From positions 4,494,501-4,558,500 of the forward strand of contig JBBPUQ010000003.1 in assembly GCA_038501195.1 (NCBI GenBank): DNA of 64,000 nucleotides, read 5' to 3'. This document shows, in pieces, positions 23,051 through 35,591 of the stretch. Made by a program: the position numbers and the translations under genes. The notes under the pieces were generated by a model that was given only the letters and a program-made list of their open reading frames with translations, did not search any database and was not told where the DNA came from. Source of the stretch: Nemania diffusa. Lineage: Eukaryota > Ascomycota > Sordariomycetes > Xylariales > Xylariaceae. The number at the start of each line of letters is the position of its first letter. The first letter of the stretch is position 1.

Positions 23051-26000
23051 TCATACTCGCTGGTCAGCAAAATCGAGCACTTCGCAATCGTCCTCAAAGA
23101 AACCGTCTTCATCATTGTCCGCGGATCGATTGCCACCCCGCCGCCGCCTCCGCGTAGTGACAACAATCTGCTCGTCATTCCCACCGACCTGCAAGACCCG
23201 TTCCATAGCCGATACAGGCAAGGCTCGGTGATCGTCAATACTATTACTGACATCTTCGTCTATCACGATTGGTAGACCCAGGTCAAGTTTGACGGAGCTG
23301 ATTGGCTGTCCGAAGGCCCATGCTTCACTCCTAACTGGTGTTTGTTGGGGACGTTTGGCACGCTTCTGTGTATCATCCAGAGTCACCGAGCCCATTTGCT
23401 TTATCACGGAGGACATGCCGCCTTCGCCACTTTCTTCTTTGAACACATGTAGGTTAACCCGCCTATCAGTGTGGAATGGCTGGTATGGTGCATTCGATTC
23501 TATCTCTGCCTGAGGAATCGCTGCCTCTGGACTATGATCCATATCGACTAAACGCGGCCGAGGATGAAGAACTAAAGTGTTTCCGCCGTCATGATCTGGA
23601 CTCGCAAGGTCAAGATCCTCGATTGGGTCGATGAGCTGCTTGATTGATGGCGCAATCAGATCATCCGGCAAGTCCCGCAGCGTGAAATCGTTGTATTTGC
23701 TCACACGGGCAAGCCGTGGCCGGTCCCGTCGAATGCTTGACCTACGGCTTTTTCTAGGAAACATTCTAACCTGGCCATCGCCTACCGCGAACAAAGTGTG
23801 ATGCTTCTTGCCGGTGATCCAAGTAGCACATGATGGCCCAGCTGACATATTTCTCAGAGGTAAGCTTACCCTGTTCTCGCCGGTATGGCGCAAATGGTTT
23901 ATGGCAGTTCCGGCATTGCCTAAAGAGTGACTAATTCCCGCGGCAAGAACCTTTCCCCCATAACTCGCATGGTCCATTATGGTTGACGTGCCCTGGGTGT
24001 TGGAGGTGCTCCGCCGATGCGAATTAAGCAACGGTCGGGTGGCCCCGTAAGCAGAGCTGAGTACATTCGAGGCTATGGAAACAGCTGAAGCATTCTCAGT
24101 GCCCCCACGGGCTGTTTCTGGCATGGGAACGCGTCTACGTGGCGGCGGCCAGGTATAAGCGCTGGGTGGCATGTCTAACAAGTGCACGGTGCCTCTTTCA
24201 GTTACCATGGCAGCTCGTTCGCCGTTTGGTCTAGCCCACGCAACGTCCACAACGCGCGCGATAGTCATACGCGAGAACTGCGCGACTTGTCGGACTCGAG
24301 TCGCATGTCCGTTGTTTGGCTGCGAATTCTGCAGCGGAGATGACTTCGTGTACTGAATACGCATGAGATCCCAGACAGTTTGCACGTCTCCTTTATTGCT
24401 TGCAGTAAAGAGAGATAGCCCTGTAGGAGAGAAGGACAAGAAGCTACAGCCTAGTGGTGGCTTAAAAGTCGTGATTGGATGTATAGTAGCAGAGCCCACC
24501 AGACTTTGCACATCAGCAATCGATATGAGTCCTGGTTCCTTCGTCACAGCTTGGCCAGAGATACCGTAGGTAGGCGGGAATTGCGCAATCTCGGACCGCC
24601 CAGGATACCCTGAACCCCATGGTGGCGAGCCTACCGCCGATTGCCTTCCAGGCGGCTGCTGTCCAGTCTTCCAATAGTTGTTCCACAGCTGCATACCCTG
24701 CTTCCCAACCCAGCGCGCGCCTTGTATGACTTCTTGTGTCGTCCCCCTCATGAGCCGGTTCATAACGCCATCGGAAAAGGGTTGATCCACTTCTGAACTC
24801 TCGTTTGGCAGTACAGGAGAAGTGAGCGTGGATAATCCGGGCGCTTTCCCTTCTACTGGTACCAAGATCGAGGCATTCAAGGCAATCTGAGATGAAGCAG
24901 GCGGTGGGCAGTATGCTAACCATTTCCCGCTCATCGCGAGAATAGGCGTTTGCGGCCGTTTTCGTGGAGGTATTGGACTAGATGCGGCTTCGTCTTCTGG
25001 TGTTGAATCGACCTTCAGACCTTGTTGCAAACTTGTCCATAGCTTCCCAACACAGCTAAACCGATAACCAGGCTCTTGTTCATACCTCGACTGTCGAAAA
25101 ACCCAGCATTCGCCAGTTGTACCCGAAGCCACCACTATGTTCCCATCATCGGCGCGGATCTGGAAAGCACCGGTTGGTTGCGGGCTCCTAAATACCGGGC
25201 TCGTTACCGAAGCCTTGATAGGTGCTTTTGGTGCTTGTAATAACACATCAATTAGTTGGTTAGTCGCTAAAGAGTATACCTCGACCGAGGTCTGATAAGC
25301 CTCAATGATCGGCATACTCTTCCCAACATTAACTTGTCGTTGGTTGGCCTCCGATTGCGGAGTGTGAATACCTTCTAACCGTGGACTTGTAGGGTTGTTG
25401 AACACCGTTTCCAACGCAAGGTCGGGGATGTTAAGCGGAACTACAGGCCCGTGGACCACGACAGCAATCAAGGGAAATATGCCGTACGGGTCTGATGTAC
25501 CATTCCAAGGTAGTATCTTTGCATTGTGAACACCACCTCGTAGCCCCTTCAGAGTGGCGATGGGATCTACCCCTCTCTTGTTCACGCTGTAAATGTCCAT
25601 ACCACCTTCATAGCCTGCGAGAACGACATGATCACTACCAGACGTTTGTGCCGTGTTTTGCCGCGGAAGTATATCAAAGCCAAAATAAAATCCTCTCTCG
25701 CCAGCTTTCAAACCGGTCTTATGATGCATGTCGAAGTCAATTTCTGGTGCACCATAGAAGTGAGCTTGAGGCTGGTGGGGTAGAGGCGGCTTAGATCCAG
25801 CGCGTGGCGGCGCAAAAGGCGAGTGCATCGAACTTCTTCGCACACCAGGGGGCGAAGATGCTTGAGAGCGAAAATCGCTAGCAGGGTAGTGGTCCATCTG
25901 AAAGCTCAGGGGTCGCCGGCCGCCGCCGCTGCCAGTGGGGGGCGAAGCAGAGTAAGGGTTGCTACTAACATGATGCCGCCACTGCTGCTGTTGCTGCTGC

Positions 26001-26642
26001 TGCTGAGCGCTCCAAGCGTATGACAGACCCCTCGGGTCCTCGTACGACGATGGTTGTGTAGGCGGTGAGTCCCCCATGATGCTGATCAAGTTTGACGGCG
26101 AACCGGCAAGCGGCCCCATGGTCCTGGTCCAGTCATTGGTACTGGGAGCCGTGCTTGCAGAAATCGACGTTGCTGATGCGGCATCTAAAAGAGGGGAGAC
26201 CGACAGATTACCGTTGGTCGGGATCGAGGCGGGCGTCGCAGGCTCGAGTTCTGGGGACTGGAATATAGGAGACTCAACAGGAGACGCGACGTCTTTGCCG
26301 GCGATACTACTGCCACAGGAAACCAGTGTTAGACCTCGTCATAAGTAAAGCGTGGCTGAAGACTGTCAAAGGTCAAGCCGGGACAGATAGGGTCCCCGGG
26401 ATTGCAGACTAGCGACTCCGTAGAATCAGGGGCTAAAAGGGGTTGCGGACTTACGAGAGCTTGGCCCTATGTTTTGTCACCGCCGCAACAACTCCACCAC
26501 TATCTTTGGCATTCTTGTCCTTCTTCTTTGGCCCTGGAGAGTCACTCCGAGTAAGCTTCTGTTTCCGTTTCTGGCGAGGCTTGCTCGGGGGAAGAGAGGA
26601 GTCCGACGTCGCTGACGGATCGTGGGCTGACGAACCGGGCAT
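23051..26642 (-). CDS. Large WD40/beta-propeller-like protein, possibly BCAS3-like
   Basis: Exons 26642-26455 and 26309-23051 give 1148 residues. The intron (GTAAGT...GGCAG) rebuilds Ser between HRAKLS and SIAGKDVASP. The N-terminal 160 residues are disordered: a basic KPRQKRKQKLTR region that could be a nuclear signal, Ser/Thr/Pro-rich sequence and an eight-Gln run near residue 165. From about residue 250, propeller-like strands appear: DHVVLAGYEGGMDIYSV, FPLIAVVVHGPVVPL, GNIVVASGTTGECWVF. Near residue 680 a blade reads CSFLSFSPTGLSLFTASNKG followed by a VWDLMRIQY strand, then VVDVAWARPNGERAAMVTER about 60 residues later. This layout recalls the PROPPIN/BCAS3 group of WD40 proteins, but I am not certain of the subfamily. 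The C-terminus has an RRRRRGG stretch followed by an acidic end. Confidence 0.7.
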
Positions 26643-29384
26643 AGAGAGACGCTGCTGATAATGCTGGGGCAGTTTCCTGCTGGCCAGCAGAAGAGCTCTC
26701 TGGCGAGCTCAACTCGTTACTGTCGATCGATCGATCTCGCAGGACGTCGGTCGATGAAGGCAATCGGGAGAATCCAGCCTATGACAGTATCGCGGGGTTG
26801 CGGCAAGTCCGTAATAGTGATCAAGTCCGTGGGAGAGTAAATAGGGAGTATATTGCTGAATGAGCGGGATGACGAAGGCGAGCGCGTATATCGAAGGGCC
26901 GGGAGGGTCGGCGGGGAAGAACAAAGGACGGCTATGCAGTTCAGGCAGAGAATGATATTATTACAATGTCGCTAGTAGCCCGAGATGGTTCAGCAGGCTT
27001 GCACTAGGTATTTCATCTGACAAGAGTAGATAAAGAAAGCGTAGGGTATTTACGTGGGATGTGCTAGATCAAAGAAGGGTCAAAGAGTTTCTAGAGTCGA
27101 AGGAAGAAGGAAGAAGGAGAAGAAGGGGGAAAAGAAGAAGAAGAAAGAAGATGCAATATGATAGAGTCAGAGCAGGTGTCGTCAACGCCGGGCCGGTGCG
27201 AGGAACGAGGATGAGGTATGGGTAATGGGTATGGGTATGGGTATTGGTATTGGTATGCGTGCATGCTGGATCGATGGCGGGGCAAGTAAGTACCTAAGGT
27301 AGGTACATAAGGTACCTAATGTAGGTGATATAGGAGGTATCTACTAGATAACTACCTAACGCTGCACTAAGTACACGCTGCGCAGGTAGCGTGCTGCTTA
27401 GCTCTCCTCGCGCATGGGATTAGGCAGGACAAGAACACCGGACGCCTGCACCAGGACAGGTCACCACAGGCCCGCCAAGGTGCTCTTTTAGGTATCTGTG
27501 TCAAGGGTCGAGGGCGAGGTGGGGGACATGCCGACATGGGAGATACTCGAGATAAGCCCTGGGGGACCGGCGCATATCAAGTACCCGGGTGCTGACAAGG
27601 GCCCGGGGAGGGTTGCGCAGCGTGTGCATAGCAAATGACTGGATGGGATTCAGGCACTCTTACCATTCTATAAAACAGTGGAAAGTAGAGGGGGACATGT
27701 GGGCTGGTAGGTGGTGGAATGTACCATATCTAGATTCTAGATAGGTGGTAGTAGGTACACTCAGATGAGCTGCGATGGGATGGATGGTATGGCCTAGCGC
27801 CGCCGCTGTTGCTGCTGCTGCATGCTGTCTCGAGTACCTACATCTAAACCTGGTGATCATCTCAGCTCTTTCGAGTTTAGACCTTTTCAAATTATGCATA
27901 CTTAGTACCGTAGTACAATAGTACGGGGTTGAATTATTGGAACAATCTCCAGCGCTACACTAACTACCTAAACTAAGAGGTAGGTACCTATCTAATCGGC
28001 CAGAGCCCTTTACTACCTATTGTACCTGTCTCTGTGTAAGACGCGTCTAGAGACAAACACAGGCATCACCAGATTGCCAGGTGCATTATGCAATTACATA
28101 ACACTGGATTGAACCGGGCAATCGGCAAATCATCACACTATCTCTCCGCCCGGAGGCCCCAGTTTCTGCGCCAGTTTCTGGAGTTGTTGTTGGACCCCAA
28201 GCTAACGCTCAAGTGACACGGCAATGAGGGGTATGCTAGATGGGTATTTGAGGGACAGATGGAGGGGTAATAGGGCATTGTGATAGCCACCCTATCCAGC
28301 TATCGTATGGAATACTGGATTCATGTGAGACCATCCCGTTGTCTAAGTGGTAGGGGCCTACATATGTAGATAATAAGCACTCCAGTACCTAGGTACCTAC
28401 ATTGGTATTGGTACAGAATAGTAGTGCCATAAACTTAGGTAGGTACATAAGGTACCGTGGTTTTGTTGCTCGTCCAAAGTAACCCTATTTAACCTACATG
28501 GTATATATGCAGTTGAACATGAAGTCTAGACTAAGTAATTGCTTCAAGTGAATAAAACAATTCAACCTACACCTACGTACGTATGTACATATGTAGGTAC
28601 CTAGGTAGGTAAGTAGACAATAAATTACACGTATGCGCAGCCGCAATAGAGCCTTGTTGGTTTTTAGGAGGACAGGCTACTTGGCAGTAACTACAAGCTT
28701 CCCGTTGTCTCACCAAGCATCTCCCGACCCTGTCCCGACCACACCGATGACTTCATTAGGCACGTACCCACCGTAGGTACCTACAATACTTCCCTACCTA
28801 CCTATATGTACCTACCTACAGCGTACCTTAGGTATGTTCTGCCCTATCGCGGGCAATGACTCTGTCGACTCCGGATGATTCACCACGCCTTTCTTTCTCC
28901 TTAGCATTGTGATTCCAGTGATATTCATGGTTAAAGAGGGCATTGATTAGAAATCATCTCATGTAATTACTTCTACCAATATACATACTGAGGGAAAACG
29001 TGACAGTGGCCGCATTGTCTAAGACTCTATCGAAGTAGGTCTACGTAACGGTAAAAGAATGACATAAGTCAGCTGATGGCCGCGCCCCCGTGGTCTCTTG
29101 ATTAATTCACTTGGATCACGATGTCATGTCTAAAATTACCACCGTACGGTACAGCCCGCCTTTGGCTTAAGGCAATATAGGTGGATGGAAATGCAATTTG
29201 CCACTTGCTTGTCAGTTCGAATGCCTAATTTCCCCCCGGGTTCACCTAATCTGACAGCCTTGTGTCAGTAGCACAGGAATATGTACACTAGCTAGACTGG
29301 CTGACTATTACGGTTTTCATTCTCAGTCAGCCTAATAGATCTAGGTAGCTGGTTCTGCAACTGCTAAGGTAAAGACATCTCAAC
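26643..29384. other. Gene-poor spacer rich in GTAGGTACCTA-type motifs
   Basis: No gene is supported. It contains the promoter of the propeller-like gene, a GAAGAA purine run (about 27100-27150), a GGTATG/GGTATT microsatellite (27210-27255) and many short palindromic TACCTAGGTA or GGTACC variants (about 27295-27330, 28385-28455, 28570-28610, 28770-28835). The string GGTAGGTACATAAGGTACC occurs twice, at about 27299 and 28438. Confidence 0.5.
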
Positions 29385-29960
29385 TTACGTATGAAGATAA
29401 ACTTGGTAAAACTTATACTTCAGTCTGCCCTCATGATCCACGAGAATCGCGCGTGCAGCCCATTGTCCAGTGGCCTTCCCGGCACTCTTAAGCTCTATGT
29501 CGACTGAGCCGTGTAGCATGTATTCAAATTGCCATTTGGGCTCAGGTTCAGACGACTCAAATGCAGCCGGGAACACTTTCTCTACCTTGTGAATTTGTGA
29601 CTTGACTTTGAAGTTTTGGAGTTAGCAGGAATCCTGGAATGTAAGAGGCGCTTACAGGAACGAAGATATAACTCAACTTACCCCTCTCCCCCATACCCTT
29701 ACGGAATTCCCGAATCTCTATTTCGTGCAGTTAGCGATGCAGCCCCCTTAATAATGATATCGTTCTCAAGGCCTATGCATACCCTCTATACCCTTAGCTT
29801 GCCTATCTCCGAGAGTAATAAAGGCATCAGGCGTAAAACAATCCACCCACTCGTTGTCCCGCGACGGATCATCCGAAATAGCGTAAAACACCGAGATAAA
29901 CTCCTTTACTCTCTCATCGACCGTAATGCTCGTCGGATATGTTGCCGTGTAGTCCATCAT
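29385..29960 (-). CDS. Small SnoaL-like (NTF2-fold) protein
   Basis: Exons 29960-29783, 29717-29682 and 29605-29385 give 144 residues. The first reads an N-terminal helix (ITVDERVKEFISVFYAISDD) followed by WVDCFTPDAFITLGDRQAKG, the usual opening of fungal SnoaL-like proteins. The 36-base middle exon (EIREFRKGMGER) and the third exon (VKSQIHKVEKVF, then WQFEYMLHGSVDIEL and LKYKFYQVYLHT) complete the fold. Such proteins often act as small isomerases or cyclases, or have no known function. The end is uncertain. The stop codon TAA at 29387-29385 overlaps a perfect GTAAGT donor, so a further short exon is possible. The neighbours give no hint of function. Confidence 0.7.
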
Positions 29961-30670
29961 GCCTGTCTTTTACTTGTTTTGCTTCGGCTTCGCTGAACGT
30001 ATCACTTATTGGGTTAAAAGTAAAGTGATGGACATAGACTAGGAACAGATGAGATCTGGCTAGTTATGGCTCAATTTGATCGATTGAGAAAACGATGTTT
30101 GTTGTCAAAAGCCGTGTGACCAATCGGGTGTAATAGACTTGGGATTTTGATCATGAAGCGCTTGAGCTCACTTGGTTTGTAGTCCATTTACAAAGTGGTA
30201 CCTAGGTCAAGCAATAATTGGAGATTGTTGAAATTTTGTTCGAATTGCATAATGTGAGCCACTTATGGCATCCACTTGTACAAGCTAAATAAAAGCACAA
30301 CTAGTTCGAGACAGTTATTCCCCAGTCACTCGATGGTATCTAGACTATTAAACACCTTCAACCAGTCGAGTCGAGTCAACGTTCATTAGAGGCCCCGGAC
30401 ACCATTCACCATACTCCGAATAGGTATCACAATCCTCTTGAGAAACTTCGTCAAAGCCCGAAAATAGAAAGAAAATCATAATCCTCACGCCGAAAACTCC
30501 GCAGGTGTTGTATCCACCAAAAGCCGGTGACCGCCGACGAATAAGTAATCGAGGGCCCGAAAAAAACGAAGCAAATACAATCCCAGTTTCGAGTCGGCAT
30601 TTTAGTATCTATACACAGGGACTTAGAGAGTGAGAGGTCCCCAAATCGATCAAAAATGATGTTATGCACT
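29961..30670. other. Intergenic between SnoaL-like gene and ING gene
   Basis: This holds the promoter of the SnoaL-like gene and the 3' flank of the ING gene. It is A+T-leaning and no coding signal is seen. Confidence 0.45.
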
Positions 30671-33303
30671 TCACATCTTAATCCCACGAGATGTGACTTC
30701 TCCTCGTTCTCCGATATTTAGCCGAATGCGACATTGAGGGCAGTACCACTTTGTCGTGCGTGCTGGAATTTCTGAGAGCCCTACACACTCGAGGTGGAAC
30801 CACTCCTTCTCGCAGTTCTGTTTGTCCATTCTTGTTAGTCTCCTATGTGTTTGCTTGCTTCTATGGAAGGGAGGGAGGGGGTGAGGGGCCTGGGGTTCTG
30901 GCTTACATCAACATTATCGCACTGAATCATGGTGCCAAAACTGACCCTATTGCATTCACAATATCTGGGTTCATCTGGGTCAACGACATTTCCATCGTCG
31001 TCTACCTCGACCTCAACCTCAGGATCTGGCTGTTGGTTAGTGCCCTTCTCTTTCTTAGTGTTGCCCCGGGCTTTCTTGCGTGGTGCGGCCTTCCGTTTAC
31101 CAACAGCACTAGTGCCACCAGAATTTGTTGTCACGACACCTGGGGCAGGTCGCTTAGCACGTTTGCTAGGTTGACGAACTTCAGGAGCCGGAGTATTCCT
31201 GGCAGTGCTGGCACGTCGAGACCGGTCGGCTGCAAACGTTGGAGGAGGTTCTTGACTTGTAGCCTTACCCCGTGACACAGGTCGTCGAGCAGGGCCAGGT
31301 TGTGGCTGCTGCTCAGGTACGATGATAGGCGCTGGCGTGTTACCACGGGAGCCGTTAGGCTGCTTGGGATTAGTTGTAGCTGGCTGCACGGTCTGGCGAG
31401 TTTCTCTCTTAGGAAGATCCCGAACTGGAGGGAGAATAGGAGTAGTGGACGTCTTGACAGGAGGGGGGACCGGCGTTTCCGCGGGAGGTTTGGTAGGAAC
31501 TGTGGTAGTGACGGTGGGCGGCACTGGACTCCTCTGCCCTGAGGACGCAGCCGTCCTTACAGCCACGATCGAGGAGTCCGACGGGACGGTGATTGGTACT
31601 GGGACCGGAACAGGCGTCTTGGATGTAAGACCTGTCCTGCCCATTTGTGGAACGGGAACCGGCGTCTCCACTAGGACCGGATGAGCTGGAGGAGCTGCGG
31701 TAGGCTGCGGAGGCGCTGATGGAGGTCGCGGGGTAATTTGAGGTGGAGGGACTGGTGTCTCGGTCTTGGTACGCTTTATCTGCGGCTTGTCTGGTTGCAC
31801 AGGTGGTGGAGCTGGTGTTTGATTTGAGGGTGGGTTTTCGGCACCTTGAGGCTTCTCCGGAACTGGAGTCTCGGACATGGAGTCGCGTTTCCGTTTCCTT
31901 GGTTTAGCCTTGCTTGGGGGATTTCCTTGGCTCTGTCTAGTCTCCTGTGACTTGTCTTGCGAGCTACTAGCAACAGACGGCGAGGTTTCCAGGTGCATAA
32001 ATCGTCGGGCGGTTTCCTCCATTCTTCTCGCAGACTCTTCTGCTTCCTCAGCAGCCATCCGAGCTAAGGTTTCGCGTTTCAGTTTCTTAGCCTCGTTTAA
32101 TTTCATTCCGCGATTGCTTAGCTGAACCTCGTCGGCTGTTAAAGCTTCTGCACTGATAGCGCCCTCAGGAGGATGTGGGATGCCGGATTCAGAATCTACA
32201 ACCGGAGCGGGAAGAGTGGGTTCAAATGGTCTTCCTTCTTCCTCAGCTTTCTTCTGGGCATCCTTAAACGCTTCGACTCCACGACCAAGATTTCGCAGCT
32301 CTCGCGCAATCATGGTGTCGCTTGGAATCCATTGCGAGTTCTTCTTCATTCTCTTCCGGAGCTTAGCCAATTCGTATTGAGTCAGCTGCAGCCACGGAGC
32401 GTCTTTACTACCTGGCACAGCGTTCTCGGGTGGCGGTTTGAGCTTTGCTAGAGCGGTGCTTGTAGAGATAGCAGGTGGGCCATTCTCCCGTCCGCTGGGT
32501 CGCGCTGGTCGAGGGGTTTTTGGAGGTCTCTGCTGCTTAGGAGTCTTGGGCGGCTTGACTAACTTGATGCGAGGGCCTTCTGCGACGGGCCGCCTAGGCG
32601 GAGAAACTGATATTTCATCTTCAGAACTATCCTCACTAGAATCGCTGTAGACATTGAAGTCGATCTCGTGAGGGCCGAGCACCTCGCCCGGAACAATGAT
32701 TCGTCGCGGTCGCATTTTCTCTCCATTGCTGTCGAGTCGAAGAGTGATTTTGGGGCCACGGGTCATATGTGGTGATCTGGACTGCACCGGGCTCCTCTGT
32801 TCCTGTTCTTCAATAGTAGGGAAGTTGTCGTGCATAGTGTGGAGTTTGCTTAGTATGGTCTGAACTCTGTTATAGTGTCTGGTGACAATCTCCAACATGC
32901 GACACGCCTCAGCGTGGGCGTAGGTACGGGAGCTGAGGGCATGATTGAGCCTGTCGGATATATCGGCACGAAGTTTGACTGGATCGACGCGCTCGTTGGG
33001 GGGTAGGGTAGGCAGCTTTCCCCAGAGCTGGGTGAGTTCGTTGACGGCAGCAGACGAATCGATATAGGAGCTGTCGAGCTGGGCGATGAGGGTCAGGGAC
33101 CGGGTGAGGTCGGAGGGAAGATGTTCGGTGAAGTCGAGGAAGTCAGTCACAGTAGCTGATGCGTCTGGGTCTGCGCGCATCGAGAGCGGCTCCAGGTCAT
33201 TGTTCGTGGCACTTATCGGCTGGATAGCTGGATGCCTTGGGGAGATGTCGCCATCCAGCTCCCCGCGACCTCTAGTGCCGATTGCTTCTACTGCAGCAGC
33301 CAT
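30671..33303 (-). CDS. ING-family PHD-finger chromatin protein (long form)
   Basis: Exons 33303-30907 and 30817-30671 give 847 residues. The N-terminal part (about residues 52-160: TVTDFLDFTEHLPSDLTRSL, YIDSSAAVNELTQLW, then a helical stretch) fits the ING N-terminal helices that bind histone acetyltransferase or deacetylase complexes. The C-terminus is a PHD finger: RYCECNRVSFGTMIQCD, then NCEKEWFHLECVGLSEIP, then TTKWYCPQCR. It has the aromatic and acidic residues of H3K4me3 readers. Between them lie about 600 residues of Pro/Thr-rich, probably disordered sequence with repeated ETPVP and KTPVPVP motifs and basic patches (KRKAAPRKKARG). The protein is much longer than yeast Yng1, Yng2 or Pho23. 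My splice choice gives one more residue than usual between the CD and NC zinc ligands (CDNVDNC); an alternative donor four codons of choice away is non-consensus. Confidence 0.85.
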
Positions 33304-33920
33304 GGCCGGGGCACATAGTTTAGAAGACGTGCCTGGTATAGCTAAAGACCATATTAATATGGGATTACATGGAGTTCTTTATATCGCAAACCGATTTACA
33401 GATCTTATAGAAGTAAGTAGGTAGGTAGTGGGCAGGGCTTACCTCGCGAAACTAACCGTGTCTTGAAGTGGAGAACTGTACAGTGCTTGTGGAGAGTTGA
33501 GTTTGAGGATGTAGGGAATATCGTTTAAAGCGAAGAGAGTGGTGTTTATAAAGTTTATTTAATTATCGGGGCCTATCCCCAGCAAAACATAGGAATAAGG
33601 AACGCACCTACCTCGTACCTACCTAGGTACCTAGGTATCTTTGAGCACCTTCCGTACAGAATATGTACATAGGTACATGCACCAACTACATCTTATGTAT
33701 ACAAGCCAATTAACAAAGAGGATTTTAACTCAAAGCAAAGAACCCTGGAACTTGTAGACAATCAACAGTTTATGCTATTGTAACATGAATCGCAATTGCC
33801 AAATGTGCAGCCATCCACCAGCTAGGTACCTATTTACCAATGAAATAAGCCCTGTAGAGAACATTTCTGAAACAACTCACAATGCCCCAGTGCTCAGTAG
33901 TTTCCTTTACTCAAGACTGC
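33304..33920. other. Intergenic between ING gene start and the bactofilin-like gene
   Basis: This is the promoter of the ING gene. A dense CCTACCTAGGTACCTAGGTA cluster lies at about 33617-33640. No gene is supported. Confidence 0.45.
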
Positions 33921-34902
33921 TTAGGTACTACCACCTTGTTCCTGGTTGCTCACCTCCTGTGTCAACAGACGAGCTAGTCTGGTCAACGCGCTATCTTCCC
34001 TATTGATCACGCTGTCGCCTTCCACGATAAGCTGTGACTTATTTCCAAATCTCTCAATGGTGCCGGTGAGGTCTAGGGACTTGCACTGCCTGTACGCTCA
34101 TAACGAGCATCGGTTGTTAGTAGTCTGGTAGTAGAGCTCACACTTCACAGCTGTTGTAAATGTTAAGGGAAAAAGGAGATGGTCATCTGTGAACCCACAA
34201 CCGCAGGAAGCTGGATTACCGGGTACCTTAAGCGCAGCATGTGTTAAAGGTTTCACTTACAAGGTACCATCGATTCTTATTAATCCAGTAACTGTCAGGT
34301 TACCATGGATTCTGCATTTGCCTTTGATAAAGGCACCAGAGTTCACCACCACATCACCGCTAAACTCACATGTTAGTCAAATGCAAAGGTAATATCTATG
34401 CCTTAGCTAGCTGAAGCTGACAATGAACAAATAATAGATAGCCAGGTACTTACTTGATAGTTCCTTTCTTGTAGATGACCATGTTCTTGACGACAGCAGG
34501 CTTGTCCCTAAATATCGTGACGGACTTGTTAATCTTCACATCCACAAAGCCAGTTTGGAAACTGCAGAGTGAAGTTGAGATGGGAGGAAGCAAATAGTAA
34601 ACATACCAGCAGGAAAGCTCGCCGCAGAGCGTGAAAGTGCCCTCGCACTCAAGCCTGTTGGTGACCACGAAGTCCCCGCGCAGACACAGCTTGTCGGTGG
34701 CGTGAAGACGGCCCTGGACAACCATTGGGCCTGGAGCGAAGACCGTGTTTGCTGAGATGTCACCTTCTTTTGCCCATCCTCGGTCTACCAGCTTTGCTAT
34801 AGGATCGGTCTTTTTTTCTTTGCCTTTCTTTTTAGCACGCGAGGGTCTCTTCTTGGATGGCTGCTGAGCCTGTGGGAGGTTGCTTTCATTCTTGATGTCC
34901 AT
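33921..34902 (-). CDS. Bactofilin-like polymer-forming beta-helix protein
   Basis: Four exons are read: 34902-34607, 34561-34454, 34359-34261 and 34089-33921, giving 223 residues, in frame at every junction. The start is MDIKNESNLPQAQQ, because the open frame upstream begins with TTG. After a basic tail (KKRPSRAKKKGKEKK) the protein is a run of short hydrophobic strands with turns at Gly/Asp/Asn: ISANTVFAPGPMVVQGRLHA, LRGDFVVTNRLECEGTFTLC, VDVKINKSVTIF, INGDVVVNSGAFIKGKCRI, GNLTVTGLIRIDGTL. This is the periodic right-handed beta-helix pattern of bactofilins (DUF583), bacterial filament formers that also have some fungal relatives. No catalytic residues are evident. The function in this organism, cytoskeletal or other, is not known. 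A different beta-solenoid family would look similar. Confidence 0.6.
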
Positions 34903-35591
34903 TTTGGATAACAAGTAGGATCGAGTAGACAAGTCTTAGTATGGGCTGAGAGTTATGAAGTGCCTCTACAAAGTAGCATAGGTCGGAGTAGAGTGATAGT
35001 GGTCTTGATATATGGAAACACTGCTGTGTTGGGTCAAGGCATTGTTGGTTTAGAAGTCTCGAGATTGTAGGATGATAAATGTTGCTGTTAAGTAAGTATA
35101 CCAGGCAGGTATATGTTGCATCTCTGGTAATAAGTAGTATTTTCGAGCCAACATTTGAGGCGAGTGCCTGCCACTTTGGTATTTCAAGGGCAGCCTGTGA
35201 AACTCCAGTTGCCTAGAGCTTTTGGAATAAACGTTATGGTAACTACAAGTATCTAATAGATATTTTAGAAGTCCCTAACATATTATCTTCCCGTGGCCTA
35301 CCAAGCTTCTAAGTACCTAGGTCAAATTCGACAAACCCACTTACACTGTAGGCGCATTCTGTATATAGTTGGTTAACTCGACCTTGGTAAAATAGACATT
35401 ATCAAACAATTTATGACGGGTACGTACACACGTCCTTGGAAGCAACCAGGCCAAACCAGTGTACATAATATCCGCGTTGGGAGTTGTATATATGCCCCCG
35501 CCCCTAAACGCCACACTCGCATCATGCGTTTCCTCCCACCAAACCTTCAAAAGTCACATATCTCGTTCCTCTACCATGAATTGCGACATCT
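34903..35591. other. Intergenic between bactofilin-like and membrane-protein genes
   Basis: This is the promoter region of the bactofilin-like gene and the 3' flank of the next gene. A TTACTTACTT-type A+T-rich spacer is seen. No gene is supported. Confidence 0.45.
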
